Origin: CAVSWT01 sp963746735
GTDB lineage: Bacteria > Bacteroidota > Ignavibacteria > Ignavibacteriales > Ignavibacteriaceae
Assembly: GCA_963746735.1 (NCBI GenBank)
Contig: CAVVCO010000039.1
Coordinates: 62,001 to 126,000, forward strand
Reading direction: 5' to 3'
DNA length: 64,000 nt
The position numbers were made by a program, and so were the translations under genes. The notes under the pieces were generated by a model. The model saw only the letters and a list, made by a program, of their open reading frames with translations, was not told the origin of the DNA and ran no database searches. Position 1 is the first letter of the stretch. Each line of letters opens with the position of its first letter. Shown here piece after piece: positions 1 to 9,524 of this stretch.

Positions 1-2
1 AA

Positions 3-251
3 ACTGCATCCGAGCATGTAATGGAGACGGACTGGGATAAAGAGAAAAAGAAATTAGCTGACCAAAGAAAAAAAGTCACATCGAAGATAGAAGAGGAAGC
101 ACAGAAGTTTGAAAAGTTTTTAAATAGAGAAGAAAAATTTGATCGATTAGCGTATATTACAATTAGGCAAAGATTGAGACATCCCCAAAGTTTAAAAGAA
201 TTTATGGTAATTTCAGAAATATTAGGAAAGCCAAAAGCACTGCGTAGATGA
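3..251 (+). CDS. C-terminal end of an unidentified protein (partial)
   Basis: The frame is open from the left edge of the window, so this is probably the tail of a longer gene; an internal ATG at 21 is available but has no clear ribosome site. The visible part is about 80 residues, very rich in Lys, Glu and Arg, with a likely helical or coiled-coil stretch (residues about 5-45 of the ATG form) followed by a basic end. I do not recognise a family. The stop overlaps the start of the downstream helicase by four bases (ATGA), so the two are probably co-transcribed and translationally coupled. Confidence 0.5.
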   Translation, partial: TASEHVMETDWDKEKKKLADQRKKVTSKIEEEAQKFEKFLNREEKFDRLAYITIRQRLRHPQSLKEFMVISEILGKPKALRR

Positions 252-2257
252 ATCAAAAAAAATATAAGCTAAAAAGATTACACGAAACGGGCTTAATAAA
301 AAAAAGTATTGACGAAGCCCGTTTTGTTATTAATTACAAAGAAGAATTAAACAACGCTCAATATGAAGCTGCATCCGCTGTTGATGGAGCCTATTTAATT
401 ATAGCCGGAGCCGGAACAGGTAAGACACGCACATTAGTTTACCGTGTTGCCCGGCTTGTTGAAATGGGTTATGACCCAAAATCAATTTTGCTGCTTACAT
501 TCACACGCAAAGCTGCTAACGAAATGATGAACCGCGCATCTATTTTATTGGATAACCGCTGTTCAAAAATTCTCGGCGGAACATTCCACTCCTTCGCAAA
601 TTTAACACTTCGAAAATATTCAAAAGCCGCCGGACTAGATCCTTCTTTCACAATCCTTGATCAAGGAGATTGTGAAGATGTTATAAATTTAATTCGATCG
701 CAAACTGGATTAATCAGCAAAGAAAAAAGATTCCCAAATAAGCAGACGCTTAATAAAGTTTTTAGCTTAAATGTAAATACCAGCAGAAGCGTCGAAGAAA
801 TAATAGAGGAAAGTTATCCTCATTTTATTGACCAGCTTGATAAAATTTTAGATATTCAAAAAATCTTTACTGAATATAAAAGAAGAAATAACCTGCTCAA
901 CTATGATGACCTTTTAGTTTACTTGAAACATTTCTTATACAATTTAAATCCAAGTACAAGGTCACTTCTCAATTCCATTAAGTTTGTGATGGTTGATGAA
1001 TACCAGGATACAAACAAGCTTCAGGCCGATATTGTTTTAGGATTAACCCAGCTAAATAAAAATATTATGGTCGTTGGTGACGACTCACAGGCTATTTATT
1101 CATTCAGAGGAGCAAGCTTTAAAAATATAATTGAGTTCCCAAAACTTTTTGATGATGTCAAAATCGTTAAGTTAGAAGAAAACTATCGCAGCATTCAGCC
1201 GGTATTGGATTTTACCAACCACATTATAAAAAATTCAATTGAGAAATATGATAAGAAGTTATTCACGCGTAAAACAGGCGGAGCGCTTCCGCAGATAATT
1301 GCGGCTTCAACTGAAAATCTGCAATCAAAATATATTGTTGAAAAAATTTTAGATTTAAGGGAAGAAGGCGTTACTTTAAAAGATATCGCTGTACTTTTCC
1401 GGTCATCTTTTTTTTCTTTTGATTTGGAAATTGAATTAACAAAAGCAAACATTCCATTCCAAAAATTTGGAGGAATGAAGTTTGTTGAAACAGCTCATAT
1501 TAAAGATGTTCTAGCATTTCTTCGTATTGCCTCGAATCCAAAAGATGTAGTAAGCTGGTACCGCGTTTTGCTTTTACACGAAGGGGTCGGACCAAAAACT
1601 GCACAGAAAATTTTAGATGAATTAGCTACAGCAAGATTAACAATTAAAGCAAATCCTGATTCGCAACCGGCTTTTAAGTATAATGACAAAATTGTTGGTC
1701 TATTCAATATTCTATACAAATTGCATACTGACAAAACTCTTCCCTCTGAAAAATTGCAAATGGTTTTGGATTATTACAATCCTTTATTTAAAAATAAATA
1801 TGATGATTTTAATAAGCGGAGAAAGGATCTGGATATTTTTCAGAACATTACCGAGAAATACAGATCGCTCGACAGCCTTTTGGCAGATATGGCAATCGAA
1901 CCAATCATTGATAGTGTAGTTGATATTGAAGCAACTGATAAAGAAGAAGAGTATGTTACACTATCAACAATACATTCGGCAAAAGGATTAGAATGGCATT
2001 CCGTTTTCATTATTCATGCAGTAGAAGGATTCTTTCCTTCGAGCAGATCAGTTGAAAATATTGAATCTTTGGAAGAAGAAAGAAGATTGATGTATGTTGC
2101 TTCAACAAGAGCTAAACAAAATTTGTTTGTAACTTACCCAATGAATTTATTTGACCGCGAAGCTGGGATGACACTTTCAAAACCATCCCGTTTTATTTCC
2201 GAATTAAATTCAGATTTAGCAGAAGGCTGGCTGCTGGATGAAGAAGATAATTTTTAA
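248..2257 (+). CDS. UvrD/PcrA-type superfamily 1 ATP-dependent DNA helicase
   Basis: A 669-residue SF1A helicase, expected to unwind DNA 3' to 5' in repair or replication restart. Visible motifs in order: Q-motif region (LNNAQYEAA, about 34-42), Walker A GAGTGKT (54-60), LLTFTRKAANEM (motif Ia), GTFHSFA (Ib), VDEYQDT (motif II, Walker B), VVGDDSQAIYSFRGA (motif III), LEENYRS (IV), LSTIHSAKGLEW (V) and YVASTRAKQNL (VI). The set is complete, so the enzyme should be active. It is somewhat shorter than typical UvrD/PcrA (about 720) and lacks their C-terminal tail. The start overlaps the upstream gene by 4 nt. I cannot separate UvrD, PcrA and Rep from sequence alone. Confidence 0.93.
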   Translation: MNQKKYKLKRLHETGLIKKSIDEARFVINYKEELNNAQYEAASAVDGAYLIIAGAGTGKTRTLVYRVARLVEMGYDPKSILLLTFTRKAANEMMNRASILLDNRCSKILGGTFHSFANLTLRKYSKAAGLDPSFTILDQGDCEDVINLIRSQTGLISKEKRFPNKQTLNKVFSLNVNTSRSVEEIIEESYPHFIDQLDKILDIQKIFTEYKRRNNLLNYDDLLVYLKHFLYNLNPSTRSLLNSIKFVMVDEYQDTNKLQADIVLGLTQLNKNIMVVGDDSQAIYSFRGASFKNIIEFPKLFDDVKIVKLEENYRSIQPVLDFTNHIIKNSIEKYDKKLFTRKTGGALPQIIAASTENLQSKYIVEKILDLREEGVTLKDIAVLFRSSFFSFDLEIELTKANIPFQKFGGMKFVETAHIKDVLAFLRIASNPKDVVSWYRVLLLHEGVGPKTAQKILDELATARLTIKANPDSQPAFKYNDKIVGLFNILYKLHTDKTLPSEKLQMVLDYYNPLFKNKYDDFNKRRKDLDIFQNITEKYRSLDSLLADMAIEPIIDSVVDIEATDKEEEYVTLSTIHSAKGLEWHSVFIIHAVEGFFPSSRSVENIESLEEERRLMYVASTRAKQNLFVTYPMNLFDREAGMTLSKPSRFISELNSDLAEGWLLDEEDNF

Positions 2258-2364
2258 TTGTTAAATGATTTAACTTTTAAATTGCTTAATTGCCTTATTG
2301 TTGTTTATAATTATTTATAACAATTTAACACTGAATCGATTTAGCTATTAGACAATAAACAAAA

Positions 2365-2392
2365 AAAGCCGGTAGATAAATCTGCCGGCTTT
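2365..2392. terminator. Hairpin terminator shared by uvrD-like (+) and secF (-)
   Basis: An inverted repeat with stem AAAGCCGG...CCGGCTTT, one internal mismatch and the loop TAAA lies between two convergent genes. On the minus strand it is followed by seven T residues, a canonical intrinsic terminator for the secD-secF transcript. On the plus strand the T tract is weak (TTTAATCTT). Confidence 0.8.
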
Positions 2393-2413
2393 AATCTTAA
2401 AAAAAATCTAAAA

Positions 2414-3553
2414 TTAGAATTGAACTTTTTTCTTGGTTTTATAAGCGTACTCTAAAACCAATGCGCTTGCAACAAATATTGACGAGTAAGTTCCGATAAT
2501 AATACCAAAGAATAATGTAAAAGCAAAAGCTCTTAATACTTCTCCGCCGAATATAAGTAATACCAATACTGTCATCAAAGTGGTACCGCCGGTAAGAATT
2601 GTTCGGCTCATGGTCCTATTTATAGCCATATTCATTACTTCCATTATAGGCATGGTTTTATGTATCTTCAAATATTCTCTAACTCTATCAAACACAATTA
2701 CTGTATCATTAATTGAATAACCGATTAGAGTTAAGAATGCAGCTACTATGGTTAAATCAATTTCAAGATTTAGTCCGGGAATTACATTATATAGAACCGA
2801 ATACAAACCAAGTGTAATCAGCACGTCATGAAACAGAGCCAGCACAGCGCCAAAAGCAAATATAAACTTAAACCTAAAACCAAGATAAATTAATATAACA
2901 ACCAGCGATAAGAAAATTGCAATTACCGCATCCTGTTTAAGTTCTTTTCCAACTTTTGGCCCGACCTTCTCTTCTTTTAAAACCTGGAATGGGTTGTCCT
3001 TTATTGTTTCACGAAGATTTTGTTTTATCCATGAAGCTATACCGATATTTGCAGTTGCCTTTGTATTAGTGGGCTCGGCAGATTCTTTGCTAAAATCAAA
3101 TCCCGCCTGGTTTAATGAGTTAACAACTTGATTTGTTGTATCCGGATTTGGGAACTGATACGTTACTGAAGTTGCAGTGGTATCAACGATTTTTGCATCT
3201 AAGCCGGGAAATCTTTTTTGAATTTCTGAATTTATTGAACTCAATACCTTAGGAAAAATAATTCTGGGTAATTCTTGTAATTCAGTTTTAAATAAAATTC
3301 CACCTTCGTTTCCGAATGTTTTTAATTCAATATTACCTAATCCTAATCCTGCTACATCTTTTCTAACTTCAGAAACACTTATTGGTTTACTAAACTGTAA
3401 AACAATTTCGGAACCGCCCTTAAAGTCAATTCCAAAAACCAGTCCGCGGAAAACTATATTTATGAGGCCAAGTAGAAATAAGCTTATTGAAACTGCATAA
3501 AATATTTTTCTTTTTCCTAAAAAATCAAAATTAATATTTTCGAATATTTGCAT
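2414..3553 (-). CDS. secF: Protein translocase subunit SecF
   Basis: Inner-membrane partner of SecD; the pair uses the proton gradient to pull preproteins out of the SecYEG channel. The 379-residue protein has an N-terminal TM helix (about 16-36), the GIDFKGGSE motif after it, a periplasmic P1-like domain, and five C-terminal TM helices carrying GYSINDTVIVFDRVRE, the SecF family signature. A long periplasmic stretch (about 120-190) makes it bigger than E. coli SecF (323). It follows secD by 54 nt on the same strand, the usual arrangement. No frame damage is seen. Confidence 0.95.
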   Translation of the reverse strand: MQIFENINFDFLGKRKIFYAVSISLFLLGLINIVFRGLVFGIDFKGGSEIVLQFSKPISVSEVRKDVAGLGLGNIELKTFGNEGGILFKTELQELPRIIFPKVLSSINSEIQKRFPGLDAKIVDTTATSVTYQFPNPDTTNQVVNSLNQAGFDFSKESAEPTNTKATANIGIASWIKQNLRETIKDNPFQVLKEEKVGPKVGKELKQDAVIAIFLSLVVILIYLGFRFKFIFAFGAVLALFHDVLITLGLYSVLYNVIPGLNLEIDLTIVAAFLTLIGYSINDTVIVFDRVREYLKIHKTMPIMEVMNMAINRTMSRTILTGGTTLMTVLVLLIFGGEVLRAFAFTLFFGIIIGTYSSIFVASALVLEYAYKTKKKVQF

Positions 3554-3607
3554 TTATGAATTTGCTCCTTTTACAATAATCCTTCGTTAAGGAAAAACCT
3601 TTAAAAT

Positions 3608-5539
3608 TTAACCGAGATTTATTTTGGCACCTTTAGCAACCATGTAATCAAAAATTATACGGGCAATAACCAAAGCACTAAATAAGCTCGATACTATACC
3701 AATCATCAAAGTTAAAGCGAAACCTTGAATAGGGCCGGAACCAAATTGATAGAGAATAATACCAGTAAAAAATGTTGTAATGTTTGAATCAACAATTGCT
3801 GAATTAGCTTTTGAAAAGCCACTGTCAACAGAAGCTTTAATTGTTTTTCCTGTAGCTAATTCTTCTCGAATTCTTTCGTATATAAGTACGTTAGCATCAA
3901 CCGCCATACCTATGGTTAATATAATACCTGCAATACCAGGCAATGTTAGTGTGGCGTTAAAACCTGCAAGCACACCTAAAATAAAAAGTATTGTAAATGT
4001 TAGCGATGCAGCTGCTATCGTACCGGCAGTTCTATAATAGATAATCATGAATATACCGACCAGCAGATATCCGATTAATGCAGAACTGAATCCGCTATTA
4101 ATTGAATCCTGGCCCAAAGATGGCCCAACAGTTCTTTCTTCTATTATGTCGACCGGAGCAGGTAAAGCACCGGCTTTTAATACAATTTCCAGAAGCTTAG
4201 CTTCTTCCAAATTTGCCATACCGGAAATTTGTGATCGTCCTCCTGATATTCTGGTTTGAATTACAGGTGCGGAATAAACCACCCCGTCAAGGATGATTGC
4301 ACATCGTTTCCCTACATTGGCGCCAGTGATCCTTGCCCAATTGGATGCACCTTCTGAATTCATTGTCATATTTACAATTGCATTCGAAGTAGTAGGGTCA
4401 ATATTTGCAGTCGCATCTGTAATTACACCGCCAGTTAATTCAGGTTCTTTGTTAACCAGGTATAATGTGTAAAAATTTCTACCATCTTTTGTTTTAAATG
4501 ACTTAGCAGAAAAAACAAATTCAACATTATTGGGAATAACGGCTTGTACATCGGGCCTGTTAAGCATATTCTGCAGCTTGTCTCTATTATCCTCTAAAAC
4601 GTAAGCATCGGCAGTTTTACCTTGAGGATCGACACTTGCAATACCAAAAAACGGATGTTCTTTTTGAAATTTTGCAGCTTTTTCTTTATCAGACAATAAT
4701 TCATCTGAAGAATCAGTTGAAGCTTCAGAATTTTTCCCTTTAACTTTTGAAGTATCCGTTTCTGTTGAATCGGAGAGGCTTTTACCGCCAAGCGCATTAT
4801 CAACTTTTGTCATTACATTAAAAGTAAACTGGGGATCTTTTACCAATTTAAATTCAAGAAGCGCAGTTCCCTGCAATAATTGTTTTGCTTCTTCTTCTCT
4901 AGCAATGCCGGGAAGTTCAACAATTATTCTTCTTGAACCTTGTCTCTGGATACTTGGTTCGGAAACGCCGTATTGGTCAACTCTGTTTCTAATAATTTCC
5001 ATTGCACGGCTGACAGCATCTTCAGCTTGTTTTTTCAGCTTATCTAATATTTCGGAATCGGATTCTCTAACATTACCGAAATATCTGCTTAATCTTATTT
5101 TCTTTTGTTCTAATAATCTTCCAAAAATATCCACAATAGGTTCGTCAGTTAGTTTCGCTTCTTTTTCAGCTTCCGCCATTGTAGATTTAAAAGCATCATC
5201 AGGATTATTCACCAGCTTTTTTAGAAGCTCTGCAGTATTGACTTCAAGAACAACACGCATACCACCCTGCAAATCCAATCCAAGCTTGATTCTCTTTAGT
5301 CTTTCTTTTACAATATCAGGATCAGCAGCTTTAATGCTGTCCTCAACAATTTTTAATTTATTATCGAGTTGATCTTTTGTTATTTTGGGGTTTGCCTCAG
5401 TAAAGAGAGTTCTCTTTTGATCAAGAATTTTATTAATCATTTTTGTGTTTTGATAATCTTGATACGTAGGATATAATAAATAAAGACTAAACCCGGTGAA
5501 AAATAGAATAATAATAATTCTAAATCTGAATTCTTTCAT
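3608..5539 (-). CDS. secD: Protein translocase subunit SecD
   Basis: Inner-membrane component of the SecDF translocation motor. The 643-residue protein has an N-terminal TM helix (about 7-24), the GLDLQGGMRVVLEV motif (about 88-101), a large periplasmic region, and a C-terminal RND-like block of six TM helices containing GMAVDANVLIYERIREE. The periplasmic region carries a low-complexity Ser/Thr/Asp/Lys linker (about 255-290) that E. coli SecD lacks. secD precedes secF. About 137 nt separate it from the upstream nucleoside-salvage genes, so it may have its own promoter. Confidence 0.95.
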   Translation of the reverse strand: MKEFRFRIIIILFFTGFSLYLLYPTYQDYQNTKMINKILDQKRTLFTEANPKITKDQLDNKLKIVEDSIKAADPDIVKERLKRIKLGLDLQGGMRVVLEVNTAELLKKLVNNPDDAFKSTMAEAEKEAKLTDEPIVDIFGRLLEQKKIRLSRYFGNVRESDSEILDKLKKQAEDAVSRAMEIIRNRVDQYGVSEPSIQRQGSRRIIVELPGIAREEEAKQLLQGTALLEFKLVKDPQFTFNVMTKVDNALGGKSLSDSTETDTSKVKGKNSEASTDSSDELLSDKEKAAKFQKEHPFFGIASVDPQGKTADAYVLEDNRDKLQNMLNRPDVQAVIPNNVEFVFSAKSFKTKDGRNFYTLYLVNKEPELTGGVITDATANIDPTTSNAIVNMTMNSEGASNWARITGANVGKRCAIILDGVVYSAPVIQTRISGGRSQISGMANLEEAKLLEIVLKAGALPAPVDIIEERTVGPSLGQDSINSGFSSALIGYLLVGIFMIIYYRTAGTIAAASLTFTILFILGVLAGFNATLTLPGIAGIILTIGMAVDANVLIYERIREELATGKTIKASVDSGFSKANSAIVDSNITTFFTGIILYQFGSGPIQGFALTLMIGIVSSLFSALVIARIIFDYMVAKGAKINLG

Positions 5540-5676
5540 ATGTTTAATTTATTTCTTCAATAGTGTGATGAAATTAATTGAGCATCAAAATTACCTGAAT
5601 GGGCTAAGAAAGTCAATAAAAACACCCATTAATGAGCAGTAAAAGTTTATGGCAATAGGGAAGATTTTGACTGGGT

Positions 5677-6345
5677 TTAAAGGTTTTCAATAGTTTTTTT
5701 CACTAATTGTTCGAATTTCCCTTTAACTAGATTTGCAGTCTCTGTTACTTCGGAGTGGGATAATTTTTTATTGGATATTCCTGCTGCAAAATTTGTAATA
5801 CAGGAAATTGACGATGTTTCCATCCCAAGATATGCTGATAAAATAGCTTCGTGAACCGTGGACATTCCAACAGCATCTCCACCGAATTTACTTATCATTT
5901 TTATTTCGGCTGGTGTTTCATACACAGGGCCTTTGGTGTACCAGTAAGTACCTGCCTTCAAATCAATCGATAAATCTTCAGCAGATTTTTTTATAATTTT
6001 ATTAATGTTTGAAGATGGAAAATCAATAAAATTATTTTTTGCATTTATATCTGCAAGCCCGATAAGCTGGGTCAATTCATTCTTTAAATTTATTCCGTTA
6101 AAAGAAAGTGCCAGCATTAAATCACCTGGGATTAAGTTTTTATTTATTCCCCCGGCAGCATTTGTTAAAAGAATTTTTTTACAGCCAAGTTTATGCGAAA
6201 TGAATACCGGTAAAATGCATTCTGAAAATTTGTAACCTTCATAGAAATGTATTCTTCCCTGGAATAATAAAAGTTTTTTACCAAAAAATTCTGCGAAGTG
6301 AATTTTTCCTTCATGCCCAATTACTGTTGATGCAGGATAACCTAG
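5677..6345 (-). CDS. Purine nucleoside phosphorylase, C-terminal main part (after frame break)
   Basis: Cleaves purine nucleosides with phosphate to base plus ribose-1-phosphate (trimeric, low-molecular-mass PNP family). This frame opens right at the break near 6343 with residues GYPASTVIGH, then GRIHFYEGY, TNAAGGIN, YETPAEI, GGDAVGMST and ITNFAAG, the full series of PNP signature blocks. The N-terminal part, including the phosphate loop GSGLGDFAN, lies in the next frame at the end of the upstream transporter ORF. Removing one base near 6342-6346 joins the two perfectly. The ATG at 6117 is internal and would remove catalytic blocks, so it is not the start. A sequencing error or a recent frameshift is possible. 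Confidence 0.85.
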   Translation of the reverse strand, partial: LGYPASTVIGHEGKIHFAEFFGKKLLLFQGRIHFYEGYKFSECILPVFISHKLGCKKILLTNAAGGINKNLIPGDLMLALSFNGINLKNELTQLIGLADINAKNNFIDFPSSNINKIIKKSAEDLSIDLKAGTYWYTKGPVYETPAEIKMISKFGGDAVGMSTVHEAILSAYLGMETSSISCITNFAAGISNKKLSHSEVTETANLVKGKFEQLVKKTIENL

Positions 6346-7858
6346 TTATTGAAGAGGTAGAAATTGATTTATGCGTAATTACTGAGTTAGCAAAATCACC
6401 TAATCCACTGCCAAGCACCAATGATATTTCAGGAATAAATGGAGATTCTTTTTTTAAATAATCAATTATTGATTTGTATTTAAAATCTAAATCAAGTCTC
6501 ATATTTTTAAAAAGAATTCCTGCCAGAGTAGCGGTTGTTAAAGTTGCTAATGATCCTCCTATAACAGCTTTAATTCCGAGTTTCGCAATGTCTGCTTTTC
6601 TTTCCGGTGCAAGCGGTCCAATGCCGCCTATTTGTATTGCAATTGAGCTGAGATTTGCAAAACCGCACAAAGCATAGGTTGCCATTAAAATTGATTTTTC
6701 GGATACCAGAGTTTTAGCGGCAATCATTTTACCCATTTCAAGATATGCGACAAATTCATTTAATACTATTTTAGTCCCTATTAAGCTTCCGAAATTTAAA
6801 GCATCATGCCACGGCACTCCAATTCCCACAGCTAAATACTGCAGAACCCAACCGATTACTAATTGAAAATTTAGCGGGTTTCCATATATTGCTATTAAAT
6901 CTTTATTCCATCCAAAGATATCACCGACCCATTGCAGCCCGTAATTTACTAGTGCTATTAAAGCCACAAAAGCAATTAGCATTGCTGCTACATTTAATGC
7001 AAGAGTTAACCCGTCACTTGCACCACCTGCTGCTGCCTCAATTACGTTAGAAGCATTTTTTTCAATCTTAACTTTAACTGTTCCTTTTGTTTCCGGTTCA
7101 GTTGTTTCCGGATATAAAATTTTTGAAATGGCTAATGCTGCCGGAGCCGCCATTACGCTTGCCCCAAGCAGGTGAGTTGCAAACATATGCTGTGCTTCTT
7201 GAATAGATAATCCTAAACTTTGTGCATATGAATCTCCAAGTATTTTAATATACGCTGCCATTACTCCCCCTGCAATTGTTGCCATGCCGCCAATCATTAC
7301 GGTTAAAAGTTCGCTTTGCGTCATTCCTTTTATATATGGTTTGATCATTAAAGGCGCTTCCGTCTGACCGACAAAAATATTTGCTGTAACTGAAAGTGAT
7401 TCAGCGCCGCTGGTTCCCATTACTTTTGCCATCACCCATGCCATCCCTTGAACTATTCTTTGCATCACTCCCAGATAATATAAAATCCCCATTAAACTGG
7501 CAAAGAAAATTATTGTAGGAAGAACTTGAAAAGCGAAAAACATTCCCAGGCTTCCATTCGTTCCAGGACTTAATGATAAAGCTCCGAAAACAAAATTTGC
7601 ACCTTCATTTGTAAAATTTAGGACAAGAACAAACCCACCGCTTACCCAGCTAAAAAAATCTTTTGGCCAACCAAATGGAGCAAAGAAAGTCCTTAGATAT
7701 TCACCTTTAATAATTAATACTGCAAATACTATTTGAAGCAGGAAGCCTCCTCCAACCAATCTCCAATTAATATTTTTTTTATTGTTTGATAAAAGAAAAG
7801 CAATACCTATAATAATTATGATTCCGCCGATCCCCCTCAATAGAGCTATAAATTCCAT
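6311..7858 (-). CDS. Concentrative nucleoside transporter (NupC/CNT family), fused at its C-terminus to the PNP N-terminus
   Basis: Sodium- or proton-coupled nucleoside uptake. Residues about 1-435 form the CNT membrane domain with about nine hydrophobic segments, the motif SLSVTANIFVGQTEAPLMI and the C-terminal GFANLSSIAIQIGG block, both typical of CNT permeases. With no stop codon the frame then runs through a short linker (KNMRLDLDFKYK) into the first residues of purine nucleoside phosphorylase (LVLGSGLGDFAN) before leaving frame at a CTAG (6342-6345). The design therefore looks like one polypeptide of about 730 residues that imports nucleosides and phosphorolyses them. It lies 10 nt after thymidine kinase, in a salvage operon. 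Confidence 0.88.
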   Translation of the reverse strand: MEFIALLRGIGGIIIIIGIAFLLSNNKKNINWRLVGGGFLLQIVFAVLIIKGEYLRTFFAPFGWPKDFFSWVSGGFVLVLNFTNEGANFVFGALSLSPGTNGSLGMFFAFQVLPTIIFFASLMGILYYLGVMQRIVQGMAWVMAKVMGTSGAESLSVTANIFVGQTEAPLMIKPYIKGMTQSELLTVMIGGMATIAGGVMAAYIKILGDSYAQSLGLSIQEAQHMFATHLLGASVMAAPAALAISKILYPETTEPETKGTVKVKIEKNASNVIEAAAGGASDGLTLALNVAAMLIAFVALIALVNYGLQWVGDIFGWNKDLIAIYGNPLNFQLVIGWVLQYLAVGIGVPWHDALNFGSLIGTKIVLNEFVAYLEMGKMIAAKTLVSEKSILMATYALCGFANLSSIAIQIGGIGPLAPERKADIAKLGIKAVIGGSLATLTTATLAGILFKNMRLDLDFKYKSIIDYLKKESPFIPEISLVLGSGLGDFANSVITHKSISTSSITRLSCINSNWA

Positions 7859-7868
7859 AATCTATCCT

Positions 7869-8444
7869 TTAGTTTTCTTCAGGAATGTAATGACATTTCC
7901 GACAGCGGGCTTCGTAAATATTAGAAGCGCCGACAATTACTCTTTCTGCAGAATGTGTTTTACGCTGAGTTCTATCAGCCGGGTTACCGCATTCAACACA
8001 AATAGCCAATGATTTTGTAATATATTCTGCAACAGCTAACAATTGAGGCATTGGTTCAAAAGGTACCCCTTTATAATCCTGGTCAAGTCCGGCAATAATA
8101 ACCCGCTTACCTTCGTTTGCAAGCTTATTGCAAATAGTAACAAGCTCATTCGAAAAAAATTGTGCTTCGTCAATTCCGATTACCTGTGCATCTTTTGATT
8201 GAGTGTATATTTCAATTACTTCATCAACTATGCTTGATGGAAGCTGCTGCTCATTATGCGATACAATTGCTGTTTCGGAAAATCTATTATCAATTTTTGG
8301 TTTAAAAATCTTTACTGTCTGTTTTGCAATTTGCGCGCGCTTTAAGCGCCGAATAAGTTCTTCGGTTTTTCCACTGAACATACATCCGGTTATTACTTCA
8401 ATCCAGCCGGTTTCTTTAGGTATTGAATGCAAGGTTGGTTCCAT
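7869..8444 (-). CDS. tdk: Thymidine kinase (type II)
   Basis: Phosphorylates thymidine (and deoxyuridine) with ATP in pyrimidine salvage. The 191-residue protein has the P-loop GCMFSGKTEELIRR (20-33), DEAQFF (Walker B), a lasso region with YKGVPFEPMPQLL, and two zinc-binding pairs, CVECG and CRKCH, which define the TK1-like/type II family. Length is normal. It sits between cytidine deaminase (33 nt upstream) and the nucleoside transporter (10 nt downstream), supporting one salvage operon. Confidence 0.96.
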   Translation of the reverse strand: MEPTLHSIPKETGWIEVITGCMFSGKTEELIRRLKRAQIAKQTVKIFKPKIDNRFSETAIVSHNEQQLPSSIVDEVIEIYTQSKDAQVIGIDEAQFFSNELVTICNKLANEGKRVIIAGLDQDYKGVPFEPMPQLLAVAEYITKSLAICVECGNPADRTQRKTHSAERVIVGASNIYEARCRKCHYIPEEN

Positions 8445-8477
8445 AGTTTGAAAATTATATTACAAAAATATTTTTTA

Positions 8478-8870
8478 TTACTTTAAATTGTCATCACCAA
8501 AAGGTAACGGAAGCAGTTCCGAAATCTTTTTTATTTTTAATTCTTCTTTTCCATTTATCATTACTACATCTATATCCCCGCAAAGATCAAATATTACTTG
8601 CCTGCAAGCACCACAGGGAGGACAGTAGTTTTGGTCGTCACTTGCAACAGCAATTGCTTTAAACTTTCTCTCACCTTCTGATATTGCCTTAAATAATGCT
8701 GTTCTTTCTGCACACAATGCAAGACTATATGAACTAGATTCAATGTTTCCTGCTAAATAAACTTTTCCGCTTTCTGTTAGGAGTGCTGCACCGACGTGAA
8801 AATTTGAATAAGTAGGAAGCGCTCTAGATTTTGCTTCAACGGCTTTTAATGCAAGGGTTTTATTATCCAT
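8478..8870 (-). CDS. cdd: Cytidine deaminase
   Basis: Deaminates cytidine and deoxycytidine to uridine and deoxyuridine, using an active-site zinc. The 130-residue protein is the small homotetrameric type. The catalytic elements are visible: NIESSSYSLALCAERTAL with zinc Cys53 and catalytic Glu55, and PPCGACRQ with zinc Cys86 and Cys89. It is the first gene of the salvage operon cdd-tdk-transporter/PNP. The region upstream (8871-8945) is short and holds the likely promoter, which I cannot define. Confidence 0.96.
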   Translation of the reverse strand: MDNKTLALKAVEAKSRALPTYSNFHVGAALLTESGKVYLAGNIESSSYSLALCAERTALFKAISEGERKFKAIAVASDDQNYCPPCGACRQVIFDLCGDIDVVMINGKEELKIKKISELLPLPFGDDNLK

Positions 8871-8945
8871 TCATCTCTAAATTTTTAACGACATAAAAAT
8901 ATATGAATTGACTCTTAAATCAAACCATAAACTATGGTTCTTATT

Positions 8946-9524
8946 TTAAAAATCTTTTTTCAAGATCAAATAAAATGTTGGTGTAATATATTTATTTAAC
9001 AACCCGAATTTATCATTTGTAATTTTAACAATCAGCTTATCCAGCTTTAAACTCAAAATTATTTTTAACAAAAAAAGATGAAAGCTGCTCCAAACTATTC
9101 CTTTGTGGCCATTAAATAATTTTTGAACAGCAAACTTTGTATTAAGGGTTAAGACAAATTTATCTTCAAAAATCTTTTTTAATTCATTTAAAGAAAATAA
9201 CCTGGCAATATCGTTTCTAACAAAATCTTGCTTTCTAAAAAATCTTAGAAAATATTTTTTAATTTTCTCTCTGGTTAAAAGAGAAACAATAGGCATTCCC
9301 CAATGAGGATCGGAAATAATATTTAATAATGAAAATTTATTTGGCGTACTAATAAAGATTATACCATCATCTTTTAAAATATCAAATAAGACTTTATTCA
9401 AATTAGTAATTTCAGGAAGATGTTCTATTACATCTTGCAAAATTATTAAGTCAAAACTATTTTTATTAAAAGGAAGTGTTAATGCATCCCCATTAATTTT
9501 CAGAATATCTATTATTGATTTCAC
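8946..9524 (-). CDS. Class I SAM methyltransferase, C-terminal part (after frame break)
   Basis: Second part of a split methyltransferase. It carries NGDALTLPF, FDLIILQDVIEHL (motif II region of the methyltransferase_11 type) and GIIFISTPNKFSLLNI (motif III), then an alpha-helical C-terminal region. The listed start is only the first GTG of the frame; the real start is that of the upstream part at 9864. Deleting one A in a short A-run (for example in GAAAATTAATGG, 9492-9503 on the complement) joins RYSE to INGDALTL smoothly. Substrate unknown; the neighbour suggests a glycan or lipid. Confidence 0.8.
   Translation of the reverse strand: MKSIIDILKINGDALTLPFNKNSFDLIILQDVIEHLPEITNLNKVLFDILKDDGIIFISTPNKFSLLNIISDPHWGMPIVSLLTREKIKKYFLRFFRKQDFVRNDIARLFSLNELKKIFEDKFVLTLNTKFAVQKLFNGHKGIVWSSFHLFLLKIILSLKLDKLIVKITNDKFGLLNKYITPTFYLILKKDF

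Noticed and set aside
4905..5372. 155-codon plus-strand frame inside secD
   Set aside because: It is antisense to a well-conserved gene, rich in Ser and Leu as expected from the complement of a Lys/Glu-rich coding strand, and has no ribosome site or family pattern.
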